This document shows positions 48,801 to 60,496 of a stretch of DNA of 64,000 nt, one piece after another (within the stretch, counting starts at the first letter, position 1; each line of letters starts with the position of its first letter). The notes under the pieces are model-generated. The model was given only the letters and a program-made list of their open reading frames with translations. It had not been told where the DNA came from and did not search any database. Location of the stretch: assembly GCA_029747015.1 (NCBI GenBank), contig JAKOGI010000418.1:414501-478500 (forward strand), given 5' to 3'. The stretch comes from Carnegiea gigantea (taxonomy: Eukaryota > Streptophyta > Magnoliopsida > Caryophyllales > Cactaceae). Made by a program: the position numbers and the translations under genes.

Positions 48801-49445
48801 GTAGAGAGAGAAAATGGAGAGTTGGGTCTTGTTATTTTTACTGAATTTTTGTGTGTAAAAATTGTCAATTAATAGCCACATATGGCTGTAAATTTTCAAC
48901 CCAAAAAGTAGTGTTTTGCTAATTAAAATTAGGTGCTAAAATAAGCAATTAGTGAAACAATAAAGTTAGCAAGATTTTGGGCTTTTGTTTGGGCCCAACA
49001 AGCTAAGTTTGGGCTTGAAAAATTATTCAAAGTGTTGGAAAAATTTTGTATTACTCGGTATTAAAGTTTATCGAAGGTAAGAAAATAATTAGTCACTAAA
49101 TTATACTTACCGAGGCCTAATATCGATTCACCTGATATTTAATCAATCAACGAAACTTGAATTAACAATCAATAAAACTTGAATTTTAAAGCGGGACCCA
49201 AATAAAATATCCCCCAAACGGGATGATTAAATACAATAAATGAAAGTGAAAATTTTAAATGACATAAGGTAATTCGGTAAATATATAAATTGAGTGTAAT
49301 TGAATTAATGAACATGATTTGGTTAAACAAATAACCATGAGTGATTAAATCAATAAATATAATTAATTAAATCATTGAATATGATTAATGAAATAAATAT
49401 ATATGATTTAAATAAATATATATGTGTTAGGATCGGGTTATTACA
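45817..49445 (-). repeat. 5' LTR of element C
   Basis: 3629 bp, colinear with the other LTR minus the CACTA element. It ends 'GATCGGGTTATTACA' followed by the TGCTG duplication. It keeps the pre-insertion site of the CACTA element at 46757. Confidence 0.9.
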
Positions 49446-49450
49446 TGCTG

Positions 49451-50344
49451 CTTGCCATACCACATTCCATTACTTATAGGAACTAGTGACCGCTTCAGTA
49501 ATGATTCCTAGTTGAAAAGGACTTCCTTGGGTGGCTCGATTATTAATCACACTGTAGGCGTATCGTTGGGAGTAGTGACCTTACACCCGCCCAACCTCAT
49601 CACCCCTTTTAAATAGAAACCTTCCCTACCATTGATCTGCTGTTGGATCATGTCCTCTGAGCTGTTCTATGCTTAGTGATTGATGACCGCATGCATTACT
49701 CCAGTAACATAGCCCATATATACTGAAACATGGATTAAGCCTACGGATTATACTTGATTTCAAAGTGCGACATTGTTGCAAACCTATGTGTAGTTCTTGC
49801 GTATTATCATTCATATAATGCTATGTGATGCTACGTGATGCTATACAATGCCCTTCCTATTCCATGATGATATAGGATCCCTGATCGACTAACTTAATCC
49901 TAAAATGCTCTTATTCCTTCATGCATTAAGGCGGATTTTAGGTAACCGTATACCCTGACTTGGCCTTCATTAGCACCACTAGTTGTCATATATAGAAACA
50001 GTCCTCAGGTGTCAGCTTATGTGCTTTTATGTAAAGTGATTCTTGTTTAACCCTTGTTCTAATGTGATTTTGAAAAGGGTATCCATGCCAGCTCAATTGC
50101 CCTCTTCGATGCAATTTGCCCTCAGTGCCTAAATAGAATGAGTAGATGCTTGAAGAGGATCAAGTAGGAGACTGAATATCATAAGCCCTTTTTCTTTTAA
50201 TTTAAAAGATGCAATTGATTGCAAAATGAAAGTTTTTGGATCCTAGTGCAAATCGTGTAGATCATAAGTACGTGTGAGCATTTTGTGTTTGACTGAACTA
50301 TGAACCTTGGAATTTCGAGGACGAAATTCTTTTAAGAGGGAGAA
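49451..50344 (+). mobile_element. Right internal region and polypurine tract of element B
   Basis: About 0.9 kb without recognisable coding. It ends in 'TTTCGAGGACGAAATTC' and the tract TTTAAGAGGGAGAA (50330-50344) right before the 3' LTR. Confidence 0.75.
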
Positions 50345-53300
50345 TGGAAGGCCCGAGATTCTTAACTCGGGCTAACTATTTGGGTTAGTGTTTCCATTAA
50401 CTATGTTCTATTTAGTTGATCATGTTAGACTATTTGTTTACGAGTCAATTAAGTATAATATTTATACATAGTGATGTTGTTAATTTTCCTGATTTAGTAT
50501 GCACTTACGTAAAATTAGTGAATTTGTTAATTAGGTAGCCAAGACATGATTACCAAAATTGATGTGCTGAGTGAGAATGTTCGAGGTTGAGATTGAACGA
50601 GACTAGACTAATTAGCACCAGGATCGGTTTGTTAAGTGAAACCAAAACATCAAATAATAAAAAAAAGGAAAAAGAACCAAAAAGGGGGGTCCAAAGCCCC
50701 CTTCTTTGCCCAGAAACGCGGGCAAGGGTTTTCACCTACCCAGCCCCCGTGACCCGAAAACTGGCCAAATGCAGAAGAGAGAGAGAGAGAGAGAGAGAGT
50801 GGAAGCGTTAGCGGCGGTCAGGCAGCAACGGCAACACATCGAAGGGCCGGCCATGGTCTACGGGCCTCCCCTCCGTAACGGCCTACCGAGCCCAAAATCA
50901 AAAAGAAGAGAGATCGAGCGATCTAAGAAAGAGAGAAACTAAGGTCCGGCTAGGCGTCGGTGACAGCACAGGTTTGGCGGCAAGGTGTCTCAACCGGTGG
51001 GTTTGAGTCCGGTGACCGCCAAGAGCTACGCGAATCAAGGGTTTGAGGACCAGGGTTTTCAAACCCTGTATGTCACAACTGCCGTGACCCATTCCGCCGG
51101 CGTGGAGGCTCGATTTCGGCGGCTAGGCGACGTCAAGAGAAAGAGGGAGGAATGAGGATGGGCAGCAGTAACCATGGTAACAGAACGACTCGTCTTCATG
51201 AGGTGGGTTTTTATCTGTTGTTGCTGCCAGGTTGTTCGTTGAGTTCAATTCTGCCCAACTTTATTAAGCAGTTTTTGAATTATTATCACTTACCCATTCG
51301 CACGTTACACCGCCTTGGTGATCCTCTTTAGTGTCCAACAATTGTTTGATGAAATGCGGGACTAAACTATTCGGGGAGAAGCATCATGCCAATTGCGTTT
51401 GGGCTAGAGACTGACAATGTAACCCATAAATTGAGTCCTTAGCTTGAAGTCCAGGTGGGTGGTTCCTGATCCCTAAACCTACCATTAATTTGCAAATGTT
51501 TTTGAAATATTTGTGATAGCTGATTTATTAGTTAGGTTGAAACTGTAACAAATTATGAAACTTCAAGCGTGATTTGGGTTGAACTGAAATGGTTTTAAGG
51601 ACTGTTGTGGTCGGTGCTGTGAGGAGGGAGTTTGGGTTGTGTCAAATTCTGTGAATTTATAAAGTGTGATTTCGTGTTTTGATGCCATGTATTAGTTATT
51701 ATTTGTCTGAATCTGGTTATAGCATGCTGCTTAATCGAGTCATGGTTTTGCTAGCCGTTGCCCCTTTAAGTTAATATAACTGTGTTATCCAAACGATTTA
51801 CAAATTTGAGAAACTGTGAAAGGTTCATTTAAAGGATTATTCACGTGATTTTAGATGCTTCTGGTTGTTTATCAGTTTGCCTGCCTAAATTGCTGAAACT
51901 TCTTGTAATATGGATAACCCATAACCGTTGAACCACTCAACTGAATGGTTCAATTGAATGGCTCAAGAGATTTAAGGAATTGAAAAGAAAATGCGGATTG
52001 CGCATGATGACGTTTAAGGGATCTAAGTTGTTTTAAACTGCTCCTACTGCATACCAACAGTCGGAATGAACATTAAGGGCAACTAAAGTGCTTAATTGCT
52101 AAACCTAGTTACAATTTAAATGAAAGGCATGTGTTGATAAGTGTGTAAGTGGTTTGCTTGATATGCCTAGCATATGAATATGTGGCTAACTGTGAGCATT
52201 AGACCATTCATTTAATAAGGGTGAGTTGTAATTAGATGCTGTAATACCTTTTCATAACCTAGCTGACACTTCACACGAATGTATGGGGCTTTGTATTGTG
52301 AAATGACTATTACATTTGAAATGTAAAGAAATCGAGATTTTCATGTGTGAATGCAACTGTTAACATATAAAATCAAGTTTCTATATCACTTGTCTTGAAG
52401 AGTGGATGAATATGCAAACATTAACTCATTTTAAGCATATTTTACCAAATGAGTGGTTTTATGCTTTCTAAATCGATTTGAAACCATTAAGGCTTCGAGC
52501 CTCATGAGAATGAGAATGTCATTGTTTGTGATACAATGAAAGTTTTAACACATACACATTTAGAGGTGAAATGCATCTAAAACATTTTGGGCTAGGAAAA
52601 TGGTGCTACATGTATAATAATTAGGGAGAATACCCGATTCTTGGGAACCCTAGAAGACCCTGATGGGGGTAACATGTTGCCAGGGAGTAGACCCAAAAGT
52701 GGGAACCCTAGAAGATCCCGACGGGGATAATCTAAAATATGAGCGACGATCTCACTGGTACGATGGAATGTGAGTGATGGTCGCACCCGTACCCAGCAGG
52801 AATATGAGATTCCTAACCTGTGAAAATGATTTCGTACATGTTATATAATGTGAATGCCTCGTTCGAGGGTGACGTTGGTGTAAAGATTTAAAAAGGTACA
52901 TATCTTCTTGAAAAGAGCTTTTATTGAGTTTCAATTATCTGACAACTGCATAACGACAGTTTTATAAGAACTTCCATTGATTTAAGCAATCTTCATTAAT
53001 CTCACTTTCTTGCCACCCAAAAAAAAAAAAAAAAAGAAAGGAGTCTCACTTGGTCATTTTGTTTAAACTCCTTGACAATAGGTGCTTATATGTGGACTCA
53101 GTGTTTGATTGCTTCCAATACCTGGATTGTTGCATGAGATAGCTTATTAATGAATCATGTGTGCGTGTTACGTGACGTTATGCATATATTGTGTGATGTT
53201 ATCTTGGTATAACATGGAATTACCACCAATAAGCAATAAGAGACTTAGTTCAAGCAAGTTAAGTACCTTGGGTGTGAACTAAAAGGAGTATAGGGTTACC

Positions 53301-53914
53301 ATCGTACTAGAAAGGTCATGGAGGTGGCGATAGATGTGGAAGACCCTACATGCTTATTATAAGATATTATATATTAAATTGTGTGTGTGAGTGCTACTTA
53401 AAGTATGACATGCGACTGTTTTATTTTCTGGGGATTGAGAGTCATTCACTGAGCGTGTGATATCTCATCTCCTTATCTTTTCCCCTTTTTCTGCAGGTTC
53501 CTAAAGTGACGAGTAGAAGTCGGTTCACATAAGCCGAGATGGAGTCTACCTTGCTGCCCTATAAGTAGACTTACATGCTTCTGTACATTAAATTGTTTAT
53601 TTTCTTTTGGGATGTAAACCGCAGTACTCCGGATGTATGATCCGTTGAGTTATACTTTCCAATTCTTTTCTATTATTGAACTATATCGTTTAGTATACTC
53701 TGGGTGAGTGACACGTAGAGTGGTGATTTCTGATGTGTAGCCGTTAAGTTATGAATATATGTTTATGTGTTTTTCGAGTGCAGGAACCCATTGTAAGGCT
53801 AGAAGCCTGGCTTTAGCCCATTTTTATGCAGAATTCTGTCCGTTTCACCCCAGAATTTAAGTAGGAATTAAGAAATTTTTCATACTTCTAACCCTAGGGG
53901 GTGAGGGTGTTACA
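50345..53914 (+). repeat. 3' LTR of element B
   Basis: 3570 bp beginning TGGAAGGCCCGAGATTC and ending GAGGGTGTTACA. It is uninterrupted and shows the unoccupied site of D near 50555-50580. It includes a GA microsatellite (about 50774-50799), a short A-run (about 53020) and a duplicated 'GGGAACCCTAGAAGA' phrase (about 52640 and 52702). Confidence 0.92.
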
Positions 53915-53919
53915 GGCAT

Positions 53920-54096
53920 ACTACCACTCAGTACCACGAACTCAAAAAAGTCCTCCATGAGTTGGCTGATCGCGGACAATTCAACCGCTTCTTGAAAAAA
54001 GGAGGAGGTGGGGACCACAATCGACGCAACCACAATGATGTTGATCGCAACATATAGATCATAGCCACCATCATCGGAGGGATCGATGGCGAGGAG
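53920..54096 (+). pseudogene. gag of element A, C-terminal part (continuation)
   Basis: It resumes after element B with 'TTTQYHELKKVLHELADRGQ' and 'FNRFLKKGGGGDHNRR', which directly follow the 'HEDHGH' motif left at 4530. The reading frame is continuous if the inserted element and one copy of a 5-bp target are removed. A TAG follows near 54056. Confidence 0.85.
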
Positions 54097-54806
54097 TTGA
54101 GTACAAGGTATCAAAAAGCTTACATCCAGAAGCTCAGTCAGGTCGTGGCCGCCAATGAATTGAAGCCACCTATGGGACCAACCATGACCTCTGGTCCAGA
54201 GGACATGCGTCCCTTGCAAACCCCTCATAATGAAACTTTGGCAATACAACTCAAGGTAGCAATGGCCATGGTTTACTAAATACTTAAGACACCATAAGTT
54301 CGGTTGATATCGTCATTCCAGAGTGCTTAAAGAAGTTGCAATACGGTGAGAAAGACTTGGAAATTGCGGAAGCTCCTACTATAGGGTTTGAGGGACAACC
54401 CACGTATCCCTTTGGAGCCAAGAGACTACCTATTCGGATGGGTGATAAAGATAACTCACGTACCGTGGAAACAAACTTTCTAGTGGTAGACATCCTCATA
54501 GCATACCCTTAATGCCATCAAACTCGTGGTGGCACCTTACCTCCTGCTCATACAGTTTGAATTAGATTATGGAAAGGTGAGGAAACTATACGGGGACCAA
54601 AACATGGCAAGGGAATACTACTACGTGAGTTTGAAGTCCCTGCGAATGAAGGAAAAACCCTCTTCAGGTAAGGCATCTCAACCACTTAAGATCAGCAAAA
54701 AGTCTGCCATGGAAGCAATGGTAGTCCTCTCGGCCTCGACAGAGGAGCATGAAAGGCCCAGCTTAGAACCCACCTCTGAGGTGGTGTCCGCACCCTTGGA
54801 CCCCAC
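54097..54806 (+). pseudogene. Protease region of element A
   Basis: Tat-type retropepsin region. 'MTSGPEDMRPLQTPHNETLA' leads to the active-site segment, where a frameshift and stop occur and the D-T-G triad reads D-T-I ('DTISSVDIV', about 54288). It continues with 'GFEGQPTYPFGAKRLPIRMG' and 'NFLVVDILIAY'. The short stretch that normally carries the ILG motif is missing at about 54510, and the frame changes again into 'VVAPYLLLIQFELDYGK'. It is inactive by several independent lesions. Confidence 0.8.
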
Positions 54807-55639
54807 ATGCCCAGAGCAAACGGTTTAGATCAGCAACGAACTCGACCCCTGATAAGGAATGGAATTGTTGAACTCTTGAAACAATATAAGGATGTGTTTG
54901 CGTTCGATCCTTTTGAGATGTCAGGCATAGCACCTGACGTCATGGAACACAAACTATGTGTGGATCCAAATCATAGGCCGATCATTCAGAAACAGAGACA
55001 CTTGGGGGCAGAGAGAAGTGCGGGTATGGCAACTGAGGTCCAGAAGCTTTTGGAAGTAGGATTCATAAGAGAATGCTAATACCCCGAGTGGATATCGAAT
55101 GTTGTCTTGGTCAAGAAGCCTAACAGGACATGGAGAATATACGTCGACTTCACTGATTTGAACAAAGCACACCCTAAAGATAGCTGCTCATTGTCAAAGA
55201 TAGAAAAGCTAGTCGATTCTATGGCCGACCATGAACTCCTTAGTTTCATAGATGCTGTATCGAGCAGCCACCAAATCCCTTTACCTAGGGAAGACTAAGA
55301 GAAGATGACCTTCATTGTTGACACTAGTCCATACTGTTACAAGGTGATGCCATTTGGGTTGAAGAATGCTAGAGCTACCTATCAGCACCATGTAAACAAA
55401 GTTTTCACGGCACTCATAGGGAAGACCATGGATGTGTACATTGATGATATGATCACTAGGAGTGTCAAAGAAATTAATCATGTAACAGACCTTGAGGAGA
55501 CCTTCGACGTCCTAAGGTATTATGAACTGAAGCTCAACCCCAAGAAGTGCACCTTTGGAGTCACGTTCGGAAAGCTCTTGCGGTACATGATCGATCAAAA
55601 AGGCATTGAAACCAACCCTGACAAAGTCAAAGCGGTACT
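54807..55639 (+). pseudogene. Reverse transcriptase of element A, first part
   Basis: RT motifs run in one frame: 'LLKQYKDVFAFDPFEMSGI', 'VQKLLEVGFIREC', 'NVVLVKKPNRTWRIYVDFTD', 'YKVMPFGLKNARATYQHHVN' and the catalytic 'VYIDDMITRS' (YIDD codons 55437-55448). Stops are at 55077 and 55296. The polymerase Asp pair is intact. The domain is interrupted after 'NPDKVKAVL' by the solo LTR F and continues at 57468. Confidence 0.92.
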
Positions 55640-57462
55640 TGTATGATAATTTTAAGTGAACAATAAAGGCCGCAAGCGTACAACTTTCGTTGTAGTACTT
55701 GAGGGTCGTCTCCTCAAGGACGAGGATGGGATTAAGGTTACTAAATGCCAAAAAAAAACTAATCTAGCGTCATTACGAATTAATTAAAACTATCAACAAT
55801 TTAAATCATTAATTCTAAATAGTCATGAAGCAAAATTAAGCTAGTAATTTTATACTAATCGAAGAGTTCACTAAATAGACAAAACATAGCAACCATTAAA
55901 CCTGCATTGGATTTATAGCAACTAATTACTGCCCTTTTGAATAACCTTTAAACTAAGATTGAAGATTAATTAAGCAAATGAAATTAAATAGGAAGAAACA
56001 TGCAGGGGAAAACAGACACTAAACTAATAAAAATGAAATACATAACAATAGCTCTTGTAAGTAAATGAAGTCAATCCTCTTGTAATTGCATTAGATGAAG
56101 TCCAATCCCGAAAAATCGGAGAGTATTCCAAACGGAACTAAACAGCCCATAATAGCTCAACCCAAAATAAAAACCAATACATAATCCAGCAAAGTTTCCA
56201 CTCATTCCTAGCAAAACAAATGCATATTCTGGACCGGGGAGAGGGAAATCATGACAGATCAGGGGCACAAGCAACCCTATCCACTTCCAATAACAATCCC
56301 ACATCAATCAATATTCCAAACTCATTCTCTCAATTCTGATAACATAGCATTAAAGTGACCAAGCAATCGAGCAGCAGATAACGACAACCCAAATTAACTT
56401 AACCTGAATAAATAAAGAAAACGAAGCCACAGGGGAGGGTGAGAATCGCCATACCAGGACACACACAGAGCCTAGCAAATAGAATCAAAGATGCATAAAC
56501 AGAGAGTTGCCAGAATCGAAGAGCATGAGCAGAGCGTGAACAGGGCCTTGAATGAGAATCTCAACCAACCTCAAACTAAGCCTAACGCTTGAAATTTCAC
56601 ACAATCCTTGCTTCTGCAGTACCGAAACAGGAGCAGGGGAATCTAAACGTCCTAATGAAATCCATTACAAGCTCAAATTAAGCTCTAAATATATGAAAAT
56701 TGCAAGTTAGAAATGAAATCTAAATTGAAACAAAGAAATCGAACCTAGAACCCTAAAACAAAACCTGAAATTGCAAGATACAAAAACGAATCTGATAATC
56801 AAAATACCCCAAAATTAAACCTAAGGAACTTAGACTAACCCTAATTGAAACCTAGATTACTTAGCTCTGGAGCCGCATCCTTCAATTTATACTCTAGGCC
56901 TTCAATCTCGACCCTTGAATTCATGCGAGGTGGATGGTGGGATGGATGATGCGATGGCTATTGGCGTGGCAGTGAAGGAGGTGGTGATTCGGTGCTCCCT
57001 GGTGCTCGATGATGGTGGAGGCGGATGGAGATGATGGTGAGGATGTCGAAGAGAGAGAGAGAGAGATTGAGTTAGAGAGAGAGAGAGATTGAACGGGGAT
57101 GGGTATCAGGGTTTCTGGGTTTTTGAAAGCCGAAAAAGGAGAGAGAAAATAAGAGTTAAGGCGGGAGGGGAGTAAGTCACGTGACGTGCATGTGAGGGGG
57201 GATGGGTAGATTTATTTAGGTGCTTTCCTCTTTCTTTGGGTTATAAAAGATAATTGGCTAAGGAATTTGGGTTGGATTTGAGTTAATCTGGCCCAATACT
57301 TCATTTTCGACATTTTTTTCATCTTTTTTTCTGCATTTTTTCTGAATTATTCAATACCTACAAAACAAAATCAAATCAAATAAAAATCTAAATATAACAA
57401 TTATTTTGAGCATAAATCAGGTATAAAGATATCATAAAAATAACATATTTTAAGCACGAATA
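55640..57462 (-). mobile_element. Solo LTR F, antisense, inside RT of element A
   Basis: About 1.82 kb splitting a conserved RT stretch ('KAVL' | 'KPPTTMKEVQKLT'). The plus-strand left end starts TGTATGATAATTTT. On the minus strand the end resembles plant gypsy LTR ends ('GGAGACGACCCTCAAGTACT' then 'GTACGCTTGCGG'). A GA microsatellite lies at about 57050-57092, and a TATA-like 'GTATAAATTG' on the minus strand near 56890. No primer site, polypurine tract or second LTR is present, so recombination between two LTRs is the simplest origin. The flanks are GTACT (55635-55639) and ATACT (57463-57467), one mismatch. Confidence 0.75.
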
Positions 57463-58110
57463 ATACTGAACATAAAGCCTCCAACAACCATGAAAGAGGT
57501 ACAAAAGCTCACCGACTGCATTGCCGCACTTCGAAGGTTCATGCCAAGATCAACAGATAAATGCCTTTCTCTCTTCAAGGTCCTAAAGAAGAAAGTATGC
57601 TTTGGTTGGGATTAGGAGGCTGAGCAAGCCTTCGAAAACCTCAGGGAGTACTTGGGAAGGCTCCCTCGGATGGTAAGCCCTGCCACAGGGGAACCATTGC
57701 TAGCATACCTCACTGTCTCTGGTCATGCAGTGAGTGCAGTGCTGCTTGTGGAAAGAGATAAGCAACAACTGCCAGTCTATTATGTCAGCCACGTCCTAGC
57801 ATGGGTCGAGTAACACTACCTCCTCATTGAAATGTTTACGTATGCTTTGCTAATCACAAATAAGAAGTTGCGTCCGTGCTTCAAGTCGCACCACATTGTT
57901 GTCCTGACTAACCAACCCTTACGAAATACTCTTAAGAAGTATGAAAGCTCTGAAAAAATGTTAAAGTGGGCCGTCAAATTAGCACCCTATGACATCACAT
58001 TTGAACCATAAAGGGCAATCAAAGCTCAAGATCTTGCTGACTTCATTGCTGAGTGCTCAGTCGCAAATGAGCCCCAAGAGATCATTAGCAAAGCATGCAT
58101 GTTATATGTC
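57463..58110 (+). pseudogene. RT end and RNase H of element A
   Basis: This continues RT with 'KPPTTMKEVQKLTDCIAALR', then the connection and RNase H-like region: 'EAEQAFENLREYLGRLP', 'EPLLAYLTVSGHAVSAVLLV', 'QQLPVYYVSHVLA' and 'KMLKWAVKLAPYDITFEP'. Several in-frame stops occur (for example after 'CFGWD' and 'AWVE'). The Tat-type primary RNase H is known to be degenerate in catalytic residues, and that fits here. Confidence 0.85.
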
Positions 58111-58618
58111 AATGGATCGATAACCAATGCGGAGTGGACCCGGACTGATCGTGGTATCACTTGAAGGACATTTGTACGAGCATGCATTGAAATTCACGTT
58201 CAAGACATCCAACAACGAAGCGAAATACGAAGCCCTAGTGGCTGAGATGGAAATTTGCAACGCACTAGTGGTTCCTCACCTAAAGGCTTTCTCCGACTCG
58301 CAATTAGTGGTGAGTCAAGTGAAAGGCGAGTTCGAACCTCATGATTCATCCACGGTAGCCTATTTGGCCAAAGTAAAGAAGAAATTCTCTATGTTCCAAA
58401 AACTCGAAATTGAACACGTACCAAGATCAAAGAATCAACAAGCGGATGCCCTGTTAAAGCTCACCAATTGCTCCCCTGATGGATGTCCTAAAAACATTTG
58501 TTGGGAGCTCGTATCAGAGAGAATGATTGACCTTAAGGAGTTGATTTGGATTGATAGGAGTGAGACATGGATGGAGCCCCTCACAAGCTACTTGCGTGAT
58601 GGAATCCTACTGTAAGAT
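58080..58618 (+). pseudogene. Second RNase H of element A (Tat-specific)
   Basis: After a frameshift near 58120 the frame 58127-58615 reads 'GPGLIVVSLEG', 'FKTSNNEAKYEALVAEME', 'LKAFSDSQLVVSQVKGEF' and 'IEHVPRSKNQQADALLKL'. The N-N-E-A-x-Y-E-A-L motif, the S-D-S-Q-L motif and the N-x-x-A-D-A-L motif are those of the additional RNase H captured by Tat/Ogre elements, and they support the lineage call. Confidence 0.88.
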
Positions 58619-59797
58619 CCGAAGGAGGCCGATCGCATAAAGAAGACATCTAAATGGCTCTTGCTGTATGAAGGACTCTTTTACAAGAAGGCCTTCTCAC
58701 ATCCCCCGCTAAGGTGCACTACACCGGATGAAGGCAAGAAGATCTTGGCCAAAATACATGAAGGAGAGTGTGGGTCGCACCTTGGAGGACGCAGCTTAGC
58801 CGCAAAGGCATTGAGAACTGGTTATTATTAGCCCACACCCGGTTAGATACAATGGAAATGGTCAGAAATGTGACAAGGGCTAAAGATTTGCCCCGTACCA
58901 CCAACCATCCACCCTATGATGACAATGCATTCCCCATTTCCTTTCACAAAGTGGTGCATGGACATTTTGGGTCCTTTCCCGAAGGCAATAGGACAACACA
59001 AATTCTTATTTGTCGAGGTGGATTATCTCACCAAGTGGGTGGAAGCAAAGGCAATAGCATCCATCACCGAAAGAGAAGTTTGTAAGTACATATGGAAGAA
59101 CATTATCATAAGGTTTGGAGTTCCAAGAGTAATGGTATTCGACAATGGCCAGTAGTTTAATACTGACAAGGTATATGACTATTGCGCCAAGTATGGCATC
59201 CAAACAAGGTTTACCATCGTCGCTAGGCCTCGAACAAATGGACAAGCCGAATCCACCAATAAGCAGATTCTCAATGGGCTTAAGAAGAAAGTGGACAATG
59301 CAAAGGTGCTATGGGCTGACGAGCTCCCAGCCATACTATAGGCCATTCGGACAACAGAGAAGAGCACAACCGGAGAAACCCCTTTCATGCTCATCTACGG
59401 ATCCGAGGCGGTGCTTCCAATTGAGGATGTTGTACACGCCCATCGCATCTTCACCTTCTAAGAGAACCTTAACAACAAGGCCCTTAAGAATGCACTTGAA
59501 TTATTACCCATGGTAAGAGGAGACGCCTACCTCAGGGAAGAGATTGTAAAACTCCAAATGGCCAGATTTTACAATCATGAGGTCAAAAAAAGAGCCATGA
59601 AGGTGGGAGACTTGGTCTTATAGAAAATGGAGTGTACCGGAAAGGGGGCAATCTAAGGGAAGCTTACACCTAACTAGGAAAGGCCATACATGATCATTAA
59701 AGAAGTACGACCTAGAATGTTTCGCCTCTCAACCCTTCAATGGGAAAGGATACCAAGCACTTGGCACTCCGACAACCTTAGGAGGTACTACATATGA
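58619..59797 (+). pseudogene. Integrase of element A
   Basis: The zinc-binding His pair is in 'HEGECGSHLGG' (58757). The Cys pair is damaged ('KCDKG' in another frame, near 58869). Catalytic positions: Asp in 'WCMDILGPFPK', Asp in 'MVFDNGQ' (just before the TAG at 59153) and Glu in 'TNGQAESTNK', the last two 35 residues apart. It ends 'STWHSDNLRRYYI' with TGA at 59795. From the zinc-binding His pair on it is in one frame with about half a dozen stops. No chromodomain follows, as expected for Tat. Confidence 0.9.
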
Positions 59798-60020
59798 TGC
59801 TGGTGCATACGATCGTGTGTCAGTGTAAATGGAATACCTGCTTTACACTAGCACATTGGTTGTATGTTCGGCTGGCCCTCGCTTTATCATCTATGCATAT
59901 TAATGATTGTACTTCCCTTCAATCTTCTTGTAGTCTGTCATTATGTTTGGGGGCATAGGGGCTTAGAGAGAAGCGACAGGTCTAACAAAATGATAAAACT
60001 TAACGACAAATCCAAATGGA
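59798..60020 (+). other. Start of 3' non-coding region of element A
   Basis: No coding is seen. It contains a purine-rich 'TTTGGGGGCATAGGGGC' (59945-59961), after which the tandem repeat begins. It could mark an internal polypurine tract, but no LTR follows. Confidence 0.5.
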
Positions 60021-60496
60021 ATGATACGCTGATACAAGGATTAGCTCCTTCGGCTTACATCCGAACTTAACCCACGAACGCAGAAGTTGGCAATGGGAAT
60101 GATAGGATGTCGGCCTTGCATCCGAACTCGTCCTACCCCCTCAAACGAGGGGTCTAACCAAGCACGACAGTTTAGTTAAATGATACGCTGATACAAGGAT
60201 CAGCTGGTTTGGCTTACATCCGAACTTAACCCAAAAACACCAAAGTTGGCAATGGGAACAATAGGACGTCGGCCTTCCATCTGAACTCGTCCTACCCCCC
60301 TAAAGGGGGGTCTAGCCAAACGCAGTACTTTGGTTAAATGATACGTTGATGTAAAGATCAGCTCGTTTGGCTTGCATCCAAACTTAACCCACAAACACCA
60401 AAGTTGGCAATGAAAACGATAGGACGTCGACCTTAATTCCAAACTCATCCTCACCCCTCAAATGAGGGGTCTAACCAAGCACAGACATTTAGTTAA
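60021..60496. repeat. 158-159-bp tandem repeat, three copies, 3' region of A
   Basis: Units start at 60021, 60180 and 60338 with 'AATGATACG.TGAT' and contain 'TTGGCTTACATCC.AACTTA', 'CAAAGTTGGCAATG', 'GATAGGACGTCG' and 'GAGGGGTCTAACCAA'. Short tandem arrays in the 3' untranslated region are a known habit of Tat elements and can seed satellites. Confidence 0.92.

Larger units (their letters stand above)
35062..49445 (-). mobile_element. Element C: minus-strand chromovirus remnant inside B
   Basis: The LTRs are 35062-41545 (3' LTR, enlarged by a CACTA insertion) and 45817-49445 (5' LTR). There is a perfect target duplication TGCTG (35057-35061 and 49446-49450). A minus-strand polypurine tract lies next to 41546 and a worn minus-strand primer site at 45801-45812. 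The internal region is about 4.3 kb and retains only shredded RT. The LTRs differ by about one base in ten by eye, so C is older than E. Confidence 0.9.
4537..53914 (+). mobile_element. Element B: LTR retrotransposon with 3.6-kb LTRs inserted in gag of A
   Basis: The two LTRs match: left 4537-4753 plus 29003-32461 (interrupted by D), right 50345-53914. The internal region starts with an initiator-Met primer site and ends with a polypurine tract preceded by 'TTTCGAGGACGAAATTC', a phrase typical of plant chromovirus 3' ends. Once D, E, C and the CACTA element are removed, B is about 10.7 kb. Its own internal DNA is about 3.5 kb with no recognisable protein. The first few bases of the left LTR differ from the right one (TGGAAGGCCC versus GCCTAGG). 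The target duplication is unclear (left GCAAT, right GGCAT), but reading gag through this junction restores one continuous frame. Confidence 0.85.

Noticed and set aside
53857..54249. 130-codon minus-strand ORF
   Set aside because: It lies opposite the gag end of A and crosses the LTR junction of B, so it is a chance frame.
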